This document shows, piece by piece, positions 1 to 6,190 of a stretch of 29,019 bases of DNA. How positions within the stretch are numbered: the stretch's first letter is position 1; every line of letters starts with the position of its first letter. The stretch is from the NCBI GenBank assembly GCA_043748015.1, contig JAYTOA010000037.1, positions 1 through 29,019 of the forward strand. The letters run 5' to 3'. Source of the DNA: JAIBBG01 sp043748015. GTDB taxonomy: Bacteria > Bacteroidota > Bacteroidia > Flavobacteriales_D > Sanyastnellaceae. The translations under genes and the position numbers were made by a program. Below the pieces are notes generated by a model that ran no database searches, had not been told where the DNA came from, and was given only the letters and a program-made list of their open reading frames with translations.

Positions 1-574
1 AACAATTGGAGTCGCTGCAAGCACCTAATGAGTATGTTGTGACGCCTCCGTAGAAGAATGCATCGCAACTATTTGCATATGTCACATCATTGCATCCGCA
101 CACGGGAGCTACTATAGGAGCGCAGTCGATGAGAAAACCCTGTTCAATTTGCCATTGATTGATACAACCGACAAGCACATCACCGCATCTGCTATTGCAT
201 GCTTCCATCGAATCATAAAAGCTAGTAGAATAATCAACTTCTCCAACGATGTATCCACAACCGCTGATATCAGTGCACATATTACCAACCCATGCATAAC
301 CCATGAACATATCGCAGGGTCCAAAATCCACATCACTGACATCCACACAATCTCCACCTCCACCTGTGCATGCGCCATCAACCCAGGAAGTAACACCGCC
401 ATAGTTTTCAGCGCTGCAAGCATTTTCATAAGTAATTCCATCACAGCCGCAAACAGGTGCAAAAATCAATGGACAGATTGCGTCAAGATTGATCGACTCC
501 AGATCAACGCAATCTTGAGTGAATCCTTCATTCAGAATGCCAATGATGGCAAAAAGTGTCAGATATTTTTTCAT
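1..574 (-). CDS. Secreted Kazal / Kunitz-like / Kazal protease-inhibitor-like protein (partial, 3' end outside window)
   Basis: The reading frame starts at the ATG at 574-572 and stays open for 191 codons to the left edge, so the C-terminus is missing. Residues 1-20 form a signal peptide (MKK, hydrophobic core, cut near GFTQ/DC). Two Kazal-type modules follow the bacterial pattern PVCGC(D/N)xxTYxNxC: cysteines 22, 34, 42, 44, 53, 69 and 137, 151, 159, 161, 170, 186. Between them lies a third six-cysteine module (76, 87, 100, 106, 126, 130) with GPC near its second cysteine and a C-x3-C end, loosely like a Kunitz domain. By comparison with ovomucoid the P1 residue would be Leu36 in the first Kazal module and Pro153 in the second, so only the first looks like a good inhibitor of a serine protease. 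That function is inferred. The gene is divergent from the protease-like gene at 745. The Kazal assignment is strong; the Kunitz link is weak. Confidence 0.85.
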   Translation of the reverse strand, partial: MKKYLTLFAIIGILNEGFTQDCVDLESINLDAICPLIFAPVCGCDGITYENACSAENYGGVTSWVDGACTGGGGDCVDVSDVDFGPCDMFMGYAWVGNMCTDISGCGYIVGEVDYSTSFYDSMEACNSRCGDVLVGCINQWQIEQGFLIDCAPIVAPVCGCNDVTYANSCDAFFYGGVTTYSLGACSDSNC

Positions 575-667
575 TTCAATAGTGGTTTGTTATTGCGAAG
601 TTCTAGTGCGAAGATGAATAGCCAGCTAAAAACGTTGCCTGTTAGCAAATAAAAAAAAGCACAAATG

Positions 668-696
668 TTTGTTCTAATGAAAAAAGTATAACTTAG
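668..696 (+). promoter_or_regulatory. Candidate Bacteroidota promoter for the pseudo-protease gene
   Basis: TTTG at 668-671 and TAACTTAG at 689-696 are 17 bases apart and resemble the -33 TTTG / -7 TAnnTTTG promoter, with one mismatch in the -7 box. Transcription would start near 703, about 40 bases before the GTG at 745. Pattern match only. Confidence 0.35.
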
Positions 697-744
697 CTTA
701 CAACTATTGAGTTGATCATTCTATCAATAATGAAAACCTGAACA

Positions 745-2295
745 GTGAGTCGCCGTATTCCATTCGTTGCTTTTCTGCTTTTCGGGACAATTTGTTTCGG
801 ACAGATTGATCGCACAGGTACTCCATTGTCTTGGACGACGGGTCAGGATTTCGTAAATCATACGATATGGCAAAATCATCCTGCACCGGATGTTGACGCA
901 CTGATGTTTGAAGATGCAACTGAGACAGATAAATCACGACCTTACAGATTTGCATATGCGCACGAGGTCAGCTATAGGCTGAGCACAACCGGGCATTGGA
1001 CCAATCTTCAGAATGGTGATCGAATTTGGGTATTGGGAATTGATTGCCCGGGAGCTTTTTCCATCAGTCTTACTTTTTCCTTCTTGAGTTTACCCAGAGG
1101 ATCAAAAATTTATATCTATTCCGAAAATCATGAAGACTATATCGGTCCGATCAGTTCGAAGGACAACCGAACTTCGCAAATGGGCACTCCACCCGTTCGT
1201 GGATCGAGAATTATTCTTGAATACTATGAACCACATTCGGTGCGCGGCACAGGTGATTTTAACATCCAATACGTTACTCGTGCTTATCGTGATCTGAAGG
1301 ATACCGAAACATTTCATGCAGCGCAATGCATGGAATTGGTAGAGCCTGAATTATTGCCTTTACAAATCAAAAGCGCAGTTTCATCGGTCATGATGATGAT
1401 AGTCGATAAAGGTCAGAGAATCGCTACAGCAACGTTGCTCAACAATTCATCCAATGACGCAACGCCATATGCAATGACCTCGTCGAGTGCCATCATGGGT
1501 GATGCATCTTCATGGGTATTTCTATTAAACATCAAGGGAAGTTCTTGTTACTTCAACAATACCGGCTGCAGTGTTTCCGCACTTTGTGGCGCATATATTT
1601 CAGAAACAGATTTATCAAATGGTGTGACGTTGATACGACTTCGAAATTCTCCAAAACAAAGTTGGAAAGCCTACTACAGCGGATGGAGACTCAGTTTGCC
1701 TTCAGCTTCATCGGATTACACATGCCTGCAATATGCCCTTGGATTACCTCAAAGTATGGCAAGTTATGATGGACATTTCGTCAATTCAGTGATGAATGGC
1801 ATACCGACACGAGCACTTGATCCGGCGCATATGGGTTCAACATTTTCTGGTAGTGTCGGAAGTCCACTATTCGACCATGACATGAATGTGATTGGAATGT
1901 TTGTAGGGAGCAATTCGAATTGCGAATTACAAGGTCAGGATCATTTTGTGTACCTCTCGAGCTCATGGAATAAATTCCGAACCTATCTGGATCCTTTTAT
2001 AACCGCACCAGACAGACTGCAGGGATTGCATCCCAAAATTGAACCAGAGACGTATAGCGAACGAAAATTCGAAGTTTTTTTCTTTCCAAATCCCGCACAG
2101 GATTGGATCTATGTTCAAAACGAAAGCAATAATGCAATTGATGAAGTTCGCATCATGGATGCAAGCGGCAGGCTAATTCGTCGGATGAGACCTACTTCTC
2201 CGACAATCGACGTGAGTGATTTGCCTGAAGGACTTTATGCTATTTCTTTTGTCGCCGGCAATGAGATTGTCACACAAAATTTGTTGATCAGATAG
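745..2295 (+). CDS. T9SS-exported lysyl-endopeptidase-like pseudo-protease (catalytic triad lost)
   Basis: A 516-residue secreted protein: signal peptide 1-20 (ends CFGQ), a pro-region-like segment to about 185, a trypsin-fold domain at about 190-420, and a T9SS type A sorting domain at about 441-516 (FPNPAQDWIYV, then DASGRLIRR, then LPEGLY). The middle aligns from memory with Achromobacter lysyl endopeptidase (Lys-C): LLNNSSND, SSWVF, YYSGW and GSPLFD lie in the right order. The catalytic positions differ: the LTAHHC region is MTSSSA (His to Ser248), SDFTLL is NGVTLI (Asp to Gly293), and GSSGSP is GSVGSP (Ser to Val371). It is therefore probably not a peptidase and may bind peptides or inhibitors instead. 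The start is a GTG; an in-frame ATG at 730 is cut off by a TGA at 739-741. Divergent from the Kazal gene. Fold and T9SS assignment good; function unknown. Confidence 0.85.
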   Translation: MSRRIPFVAFLLFGTICFGQIDRTGTPLSWTTGQDFVNHTIWQNHPAPDVDALMFEDATETDKSRPYRFAYAHEVSYRLSTTGHWTNLQNGDRIWVLGIDCPGAFSISLTFSFLSLPRGSKIYIYSENHEDYIGPISSKDNRTSQMGTPPVRGSRIILEYYEPHSVRGTGDFNIQYVTRAYRDLKDTETFHAAQCMELVEPELLPLQIKSAVSSVMMMIVDKGQRIATATLLNNSSNDATPYAMTSSSAIMGDASSWVFLLNIKGSSCYFNNTGCSVSALCGAYISETDLSNGVTLIRLRNSPKQSWKAYYSGWRLSLPSASSDYTCLQYALGLPQSMASYDGHFVNSVMNGIPTRALDPAHMGSTFSGSVGSPLFDHDMNVIGMFVGSNSNCELQGQDHFVYLSSSWNKFRTYLDPFITAPDRLQGLHPKIEPETYSERKFEVFFFPNPAQDWIYVQNESNNAIDEVRIMDASGRLIRRMRPTSPTIDVSDLPEGLYAISFVAGNEIVTQNLLIR

Positions 2296-2368
2296 TTGAA
2301 CGAATTTTCTTGATTGAGCAATTCATGAGAAATTTCACAATTCCAATTCACTTTCAAATTGAATCAAC

Positions 2369-3181
2369 TCAAGACTTCGAATAGTCGGCTTTGTTCTTTT
2401 CGCAAATAGCAAGCATGCCGGCAACAGTACAGGTAATGGTGCCTATGGCTACGCCAATGAACGGAAAGCGAAACAGAATTGCAAACACGGCTCCCAACCC
2501 AACAGCTGTTTCTTTGTTTTTCCTGACGAACAAAATACTTTGTCGTATACTCAATTTTCGTCGTTCGTTGTGGTAGTCGATAATAGAAAAGCCGAAAAAG
2601 TATGCTCCAATAAAAAAGGAAGCGAGAGAAACTATTGGCATAAAAAAGAGAACACTAACAGGCATTAAGATGGCCAGATAGATTGCAGCACACCACAAGA
2701 GCAAGGTTAAAAACATTTCCATCAAAAAATTACGTGCAACCAACAAAATTCCACGGAATACATCTTTAAAGAACTGTAAACTGTTGAACGGAATGTCAAT
2801 TCCTGTTAGAATGCTATCAGCACGTGCACTCAATAAGGCCATGATAGGAGACATCAAAGCAAGCACGATATACTTCTGCACACGAAAAAACAAATAGTAC
2901 ATGAACAATGAAATGACGAATGCCAGAGCATAATGCCCAACACCTGAAAAAAAAGTGAGGACGTTTTGCCAAAATGTGCCGTTCAAGGGTGTGAATTCAA
3001 AATATGGATTGATGAAATCCATTGCATGCGAAACGCAGTAGTTGATGAACACAGCAGAACCCATGGATAACAATACAGAAATCAATATGGGATATAGAAA
3101 AAAGTGAGTGAGTCCATTTTCAAAAATGAACCTCCACGACTTGAGCCATGTTCTTAAAGCAGAAAAAAAAGGCTTCATCAA
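2369..3181 (-). CDS. EI24/CysZ-like integral membrane protein
   Basis: A 270-residue membrane protein with several hydrophobic segments: roughly 25-50, 80-100, 105-125, 145-175, 178-200 and 230-255. It opens with a short amphipathic stretch (FFSALRTWLKSW) before the first membrane segment, as in the EI24 family (PF07264), which includes the sulfate-uptake protein CysZ. Bacteroidota members are usually annotated only as EI24-domain proteins, and nothing here points to sulfate uptake specifically. Two ATG codons are adjacent at the start (MMKPFF); either could be used. Its start lies 20 bases beyond the terminator of the upstream minus-strand gene. It ends tail to tail with the pseudo-protease gene, 73 bases apart, without an obvious terminator in the gap. 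Confidence 0.7.
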   Translation of the reverse strand: MMKPFFSALRTWLKSWRFIFENGLTHFFLYPILISVLLSMGSAVFINYCVSHAMDFINPYFEFTPLNGTFWQNVLTFFSGVGHYALAFVISLFMYYLFFRVQKYIVLALMSPIMALLSARADSILTGIDIPFNSLQFFKDVFRGILLVARNFLMEMFLTLLLWCAAIYLAILMPVSVLFFMPIVSLASFFIGAYFFGFSIIDYHNERRKLSIRQSILFVRKNKETAVGLGAVFAILFRFPFIGVAIGTITCTVAGMLAICEKNKADYSKS

Positions 3182-3201
3182 ATTTCCTATTCAGTGAATT
3201 T

Positions 3202-3232
3202 AAAAAAGCCGCTCACAAATATGAACGGCTTT
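3202..3232 (-). terminator. Rho-independent terminator for the acidic-tail gene
   Basis: Read on the minus strand, AAAGCCG (3232-3226) pairs with CGGCTTT (3211-3205), with three more pairs above a mismatch, followed by a U run (3207-3202). It sits 26 bases after the stop of the acidic-tail gene and just before the EI24-like gene. Confidence 0.75.
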
Positions 3233-3257
3233 CAATTTCTAAGGACGCATCTATTCA

Positions 3258-3629
3258 TCAATCTTCATCATCATCTGCCTCGGCATCATCATCGGGTTTA
3301 TCGGTGTCCGTGTCATCGTCGTCGTCCATGTCCTCCAATTCAGCATCTTCGGTATCAGAGCCTTTCATGCTCTCGAAATCAGACATTGCCGAACCTTCAT
3401 TTTCCTGGTTCTCTTCATCATCTACCTTCATATTTTTTTCAATTTTGAAAAGGTAGATTGTATCGTCAGTTCGCACTTCCAATGCCTTAATAAATTGACC
3501 TTTCGGTGTAACGAAAGAAACGAGATTGTCATTTTCAAACCCATTTGGGAAGTGCTCATTGATCAGATCTATATGTTCTTGACCGAGCGTGTTGTAATCC
3601 TTGATGACTCTTTTTAACGGGGCTGCCAT
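3258..3629 (-). CDS. Small conserved protein with long acidic low-complexity tail
   Basis: A 123-residue soluble protein. Residues 1-66 form a compact domain (KRVIKDYNTLGQEHIDLI, then FPNGF, then VRTDDTIYLFKIE) resembling small Bacteroidota proteins of unknown function, some of which carry the doubtful label DNA primase; no primase motif is present. Residues 70-123 are almost all Asp, Glu, Ser and Thr and must be disordered and very negatively charged. A role binding basic surfaces is possible but unproved. It starts 32 bases after the stop of the deoxyhypusine-synthase-like gene, so the two are probably co-transcribed, and a terminator follows. The trinucleotide-rich DNA coding for the tail yields Ser-rich open frames on the other strand that are artefacts. 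Confidence 0.8.
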   Translation of the reverse strand: MAAPLKRVIKDYNTLGQEHIDLINEHFPNGFENDNLVSFVTPKGQFIKALEVRTDDTIYLFKIEKNMKVDDEENQENEGSAMSDFESMKGSDTEDAELEDMDDDDDTDTDKPDDDAEADDDED

Positions 3630-3661
3630 GTTTTTGTGTTCTTAAAGTTTGTGATCGAATA

Positions 3662-4639
3662 TCAATGATTTAATAACCATGCAAATATGAGGGGTGCGAC
3701 AATTGTTGCATCACTTTCAATAATAAATTTTGGAGTTTTTATATCGAGCTTACCCCAGGTAATCTTTTCATTGGGAACAGCCCCGCTATAACTACCGTAA
3801 CTTGTTGTGCTGTCGCTGATCTGACAGAAGTAGCTCCAGAATGGAATTTCATGCATTTCCATGTCCTGATAGAGCATTGGCACCACGCAGATTGGAAAAT
3901 CACCTGCGATACCACCACCGATTTGAAAAAACCCAACACCTTTACCGGCTGAGTTATCGATATACCATTTGGCCAACCATGTCATGTATTCAATTCCACT
4001 TTTCATGGTGGATGGTTTGAGTTCGCCTTTGATGCAATAACTGGCGAAAATATTTCCCATGGTACTATCCTCCCAACCCGGAACGATAAGTGGAAGATTT
4101 CTCTCTGCCGCTGCAATCATCCATGAATTTTTTGGATCGATTTGATAGTATTGCTCCAACACACCACTGAGAAGCATCTTGTACATATACTCATGTGGTA
4201 AATATCGTTCACCCTTTTCATCCGCTTCTTTCCAAAGTTGATGAATGTGTTTTTGTAATCTTCTGAAAGCCTCTTCTTCCGGGATGCATGTATCTGTGAC
4301 GCGATTCAATCCCCGTTCCAACAGATCCCATTCTTGCTCAGGTGTGAGGTCGCGATAATTTGGAACACGCTCATAATGATCATGCGCCACTAGATTCATT
4401 AGGTCCTCTTCAAGATTGGCTCCGGTACAGGAGATGATGTCCACCTTTCCGGCTCGAATCATCTCGGCGAGAGAAATTCCGAGTTCAGCAGTTGACATGG
4501 CACCAGCCAAAGTCACCATCATTTTTCCACCTTCTGAAAGATGCTTTTCATAACCTTTTGCAGCATCAACCATGGCTGCGGCATTGAAGTGCAGGTAGTT
4601 CTCCTGCATAAATTGTCTGATAGAATTGTACTTAGCCAT
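3662..4639 (-). CDS. Deoxyhypusine synthase-like protein
   Basis: Members of this family move the aminobutyl group of spermidine, through an NAD-dependent imine on an active-site lysine, to an acceptor. In eukaryotes and archaea the acceptor is a lysine of the IF5A protein, which bacteria lack; bacterial relatives may make homospermidine or have another acceptor. Visible here: the N-terminal FNAAAMVDAAKGYEKHL region, AGAMSTAELG, ISCTGANLEEDLMN for the NAD site, QIGGGIAGDFPICVVPM, and near the end ITWGKLD, whose Lys297 matches the catalytic lysine (WGK in human enzyme). I chose the ATG at 4639 (MAKYNS, 325 residues) because it matches the usual family start; a longer frame begins at 4702 but adds 21 unlikely residues. 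Likely operon with the acidic-tail gene downstream. Family firm, substrate unknown. Confidence 0.85.
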   Translation of the reverse strand: MAKYNSIRQFMQENYLHFNAAAMVDAAKGYEKHLSEGGKMMVTLAGAMSTAELGISLAEMIRAGKVDIISCTGANLEEDLMNLVAHDHYERVPNYRDLTPEQEWDLLERGLNRVTDTCIPEEEAFRRLQKHIHQLWKEADEKGERYLPHEYMYKMLLSGVLEQYYQIDPKNSWMIAAAERNLPLIVPGWEDSTMGNIFASYCIKGELKPSTMKSGIEYMTWLAKWYIDNSAGKGVGFFQIGGGIAGDFPICVVPMLYQDMEMHEIPFWSYFCQISDSTTSYGSYSGAVPNEKITWGKLDIKTPKFIIESDATIVAPLIFAWLLNH

Positions 4640-4872
4640 TTTATTTTTCTCTGAAAATGTCAATCTTGGAAGTCTTTCATGCAGCGACAATTCAGATAGC
4701 AAAAATGTAAAAATGCGGGGATGAAATAAAAATTATTTTCAATCAATGAGAAAACTTGTGCTAAAAGCCATCATATCAGCCGATTCACAAATGCAACTCG
4801 GAAGATAAAAAACACAGGTTAACGAAAAAATGAAAAATTCCTCCTTCAATTCTTGCAAAAAGCAACCTAAAG

Positions 4873-5733
4873 TTACTTTACAGATTGTTCTCGAAGTGTG
4901 GTGATCAACTGAACAACAAAGCGAATGATATATTTCCTTACCTTCTTATCTTGTTCCTTGTTGAGCGGATCGATTAGAATGTATTGAAATTTGAAGGAGG
5001 CAAATTCGTGTTTGATGGATTGCACTTTCAAAATGCTCGTTCCGGGTTGAATGAGTTCATTGAGTTCGCCAAGTGACTCGATCAATTGCGATTCCAGCCA
5101 TTCTACTGTCGGCACATAGGTAATCTCCATCTCAAATTCAACATTGCTCTTCTTCAATACACGACGCGTGTAATTGACGATTTCATTGCTGAAAACTTTA
5201 TTATTCGGAATATAAATGAGATCATCGTCATCATTTAGAAGATGAACATTTGTGAGCGTAATATCCAGAATTTTCCCTTTATTATCGCCTATTTCCACCG
5301 TGTCACCAATGTTGATCACCTTGGCAAAAGTCAGATACATTCCATTGATAAAATTCGAGATGTAATCTTTGGTCATCAATACAATGGCAGCTGCAACGAA
5401 GCTGAGCGTAGTGATGGCTTCTTTGATTGTGATATTGAAAAGCGAAAGCACCAATACCAATGCCATAAGGACATAGGTAACTTTGGCAAGGTGAGAAATT
5501 CCAATGGTGAAATTATCACGTCGCGCTTTGCCTTGAGGCTTGTAGGTAGCTATCACAATCAGTTTCACAGCTTCCACCAGACAAATAACAACTATGAGCC
5601 TGTAAATAGTAAATGAAAGATTTGAAGGCAATTTGAATTGATCGAGAAACGCAACGTATTCTTGATGGAATAGCAATACGACTATTGTCAACATTGCAAA
5701 GCAAATACCGGTGAGAAAAGGAATAATTTTCAT
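4873..5733 (-). CDS. Small-conductance mechanosensitive channel family protein (MscS)
   Basis: A 286-residue inner-membrane protein. Hydrophobic segments lie at about 5-25, 42-62, 85-103 and 108-123. The last leads into the MscS core: a pore-lining helix (ITTLSFVAAAIVLMTKDYIS), then the beta domain INIGDTVEIGDNKGKILDITLTN (written here as the family landmark in two parts: GDTVEIG and GKILDI) and the typical IYIPNNKVF with NYTRR. Such channels open under membrane tension and release solutes during osmotic downshock. It is shorter and simpler than multi-domain homologues, close in size to E. coli MscS, with one extra N-terminal membrane segment or so. The start at 5733 gives MKIIPFLTG, directly before the first membrane segment. 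A -7-like box lies 32 bases upstream. No close functional partner is apparent. Confidence 0.9.
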   Translation of the reverse strand: MKIIPFLTGICFAMLTIVVLLFHQEYVAFLDQFKLPSNLSFTIYRLIVVICLVEAVKLIVIATYKPQGKARRDNFTIGISHLAKVTYVLMALVLVLSLFNITIKEAITTLSFVAAAIVLMTKDYISNFINGMYLTFAKVINIGDTVEIGDNKGKILDITLTNVHLLNDDDDLIYIPNNKVFSNEIVNYTRRVLKKSNVEFEMEITYVPTVEWLESQLIESLGELNELIQPGTSILKVQSIKHEFASFKFQYILIDPLNKEQDKKVRKYIIRFVVQLITTLREQSVK

Positions 5734-5764
5734 GTTGTCTAAAATAATTCTATAGGATGACAGG

Positions 5765-5772
5765 CGAAACTA
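5765..5772 (-). promoter_or_regulatory. Candidate -7 element for the MscS gene
   Basis: On the minus strand TAGTTTCG is followed by CC, one mismatch from TAnnTTTG. The identical octamer lies upstream of the phosphatase gene (10529-10536). No well-spaced -33 TTG was found, so this is tentative. Confidence 0.3.
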
Positions 5773-5844
5773 ATTGGCTACTCAAATCAAAATTGACAAG
5801 TCCAAAAGACATAGCCACCGCTATCGGTTCAAAAGTTCGATAAT

Positions 5845-5877
5845 TTTGTCGTAACGTGCATCCCTTTAATATATTAG
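5845..5877 (+). promoter_or_regulatory. Candidate Bacteroidota promoter for the small lipoprotein gene
   Basis: TTTG (5845-5848) and TATATTAG (5870-5877) are separated by 21 bases; the -7 box has one mismatch and is followed by CGCCC, as at hemE. Transcription would start about 27 bases before the ATG at 5911. The same TATATTAG occurs before the propeller kinase gene. Confidence 0.45.
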
Positions 5878-5910
5878 CGCCCTAAATTTTCACTAAAAAA
5901 AATCAAGGCT

Positions 5911-6135
5911 ATGAAAAAAGTATTCATGTTCTTCGCAGGTGTTGCAATTGTTGCTTCACTTTCTTCTTGCAAAAAGGATTATGCTTGTAAGTGCACAGCA
6001 TCAGGTAATGGCAGTTCAATAACTGCTGAAGGTGGCACGTTCAAGGACACTAAAAAAGGTGCTGAGGACAAGTGTAAAGTAAGTGAAGGCTCTGCAGGTG
6101 GAGTTACTACAACATGCGAAGCAGTAAAAAAATAA
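5911..6135 (+). CDS. Small cysteine-containing lipoprotein
   Basis: A 74-residue protein with a lipoprotein signal peptide ending in the lipobox LSSC, so Cys20 is the likely lipidated residue. The mature part, about 55 residues, is hydrophilic and has four more cysteines (26, 28, 55, 69) in the pattern YACKC ... DKCKV ... TTCEA, enough for two disulfides. Short proteins beginning CKKDYxCxC are common in Bacteroidota and have no assigned function as far as I know. It has its own promoter-like sequence and a strong terminator 17 bases after the stop. The next gene encodes a membrane protein with a thioredoxin-like domain, which makes a redox link conceivable but not shown. Confidence 0.8.
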   Translation: MKKVFMFFAGVAIVASLSSCKKDYACKCTASGNGSSITAEGGTFKDTKKGAEDKCKVSEGSAGGVTTTCEAVKK

Positions 6136-6152
6136 TTGATTTTCCAAAAATC

Positions 6153-6183
6153 AAAAAGGCCATCAAATTGATGGCCTTTTTTA
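6153..6183 (+). terminator. Rho-independent terminator after the small lipoprotein gene
   Basis: GGCCATCAA (6158-6166) and TTGATGGCC (6168-6176) form a near-perfect palindrome flanked by A-run and TTTTTT. It ends only 8 bases before the ATG of the next gene, so that gene must rely on readthrough or an internal promoter. Confidence 0.85.
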
Positions 6184-6190
6184 TTCTTCC

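Noticed and set aside
112..462. Minus-strand open frame of 116 codons
   Set aside because: A shifted frame of the Kazal-type gene; the true frame is open from 574 to the window edge.
149..652. Plus-strand open frame of 167 codons
   Set aside because: It lies opposite the Kazal-type gene, which has signal peptide and cysteine motifs; the plus frame has no recognisable features.
3148..3456. Serine-rich and histidine-rich frames on the plus strand
   Set aside because: They are the complement of the Asp/Glu-rich tail of the minus-strand gene and have no independent support.
4640..4872. Small gene or RNA in the 233-base gap between the MscS and deoxyhypusine-synthase-like genes
   Set aside because: Only A/T-rich sequence without a gene-like frame, hairpin with U run, or well-spaced promoter was found.
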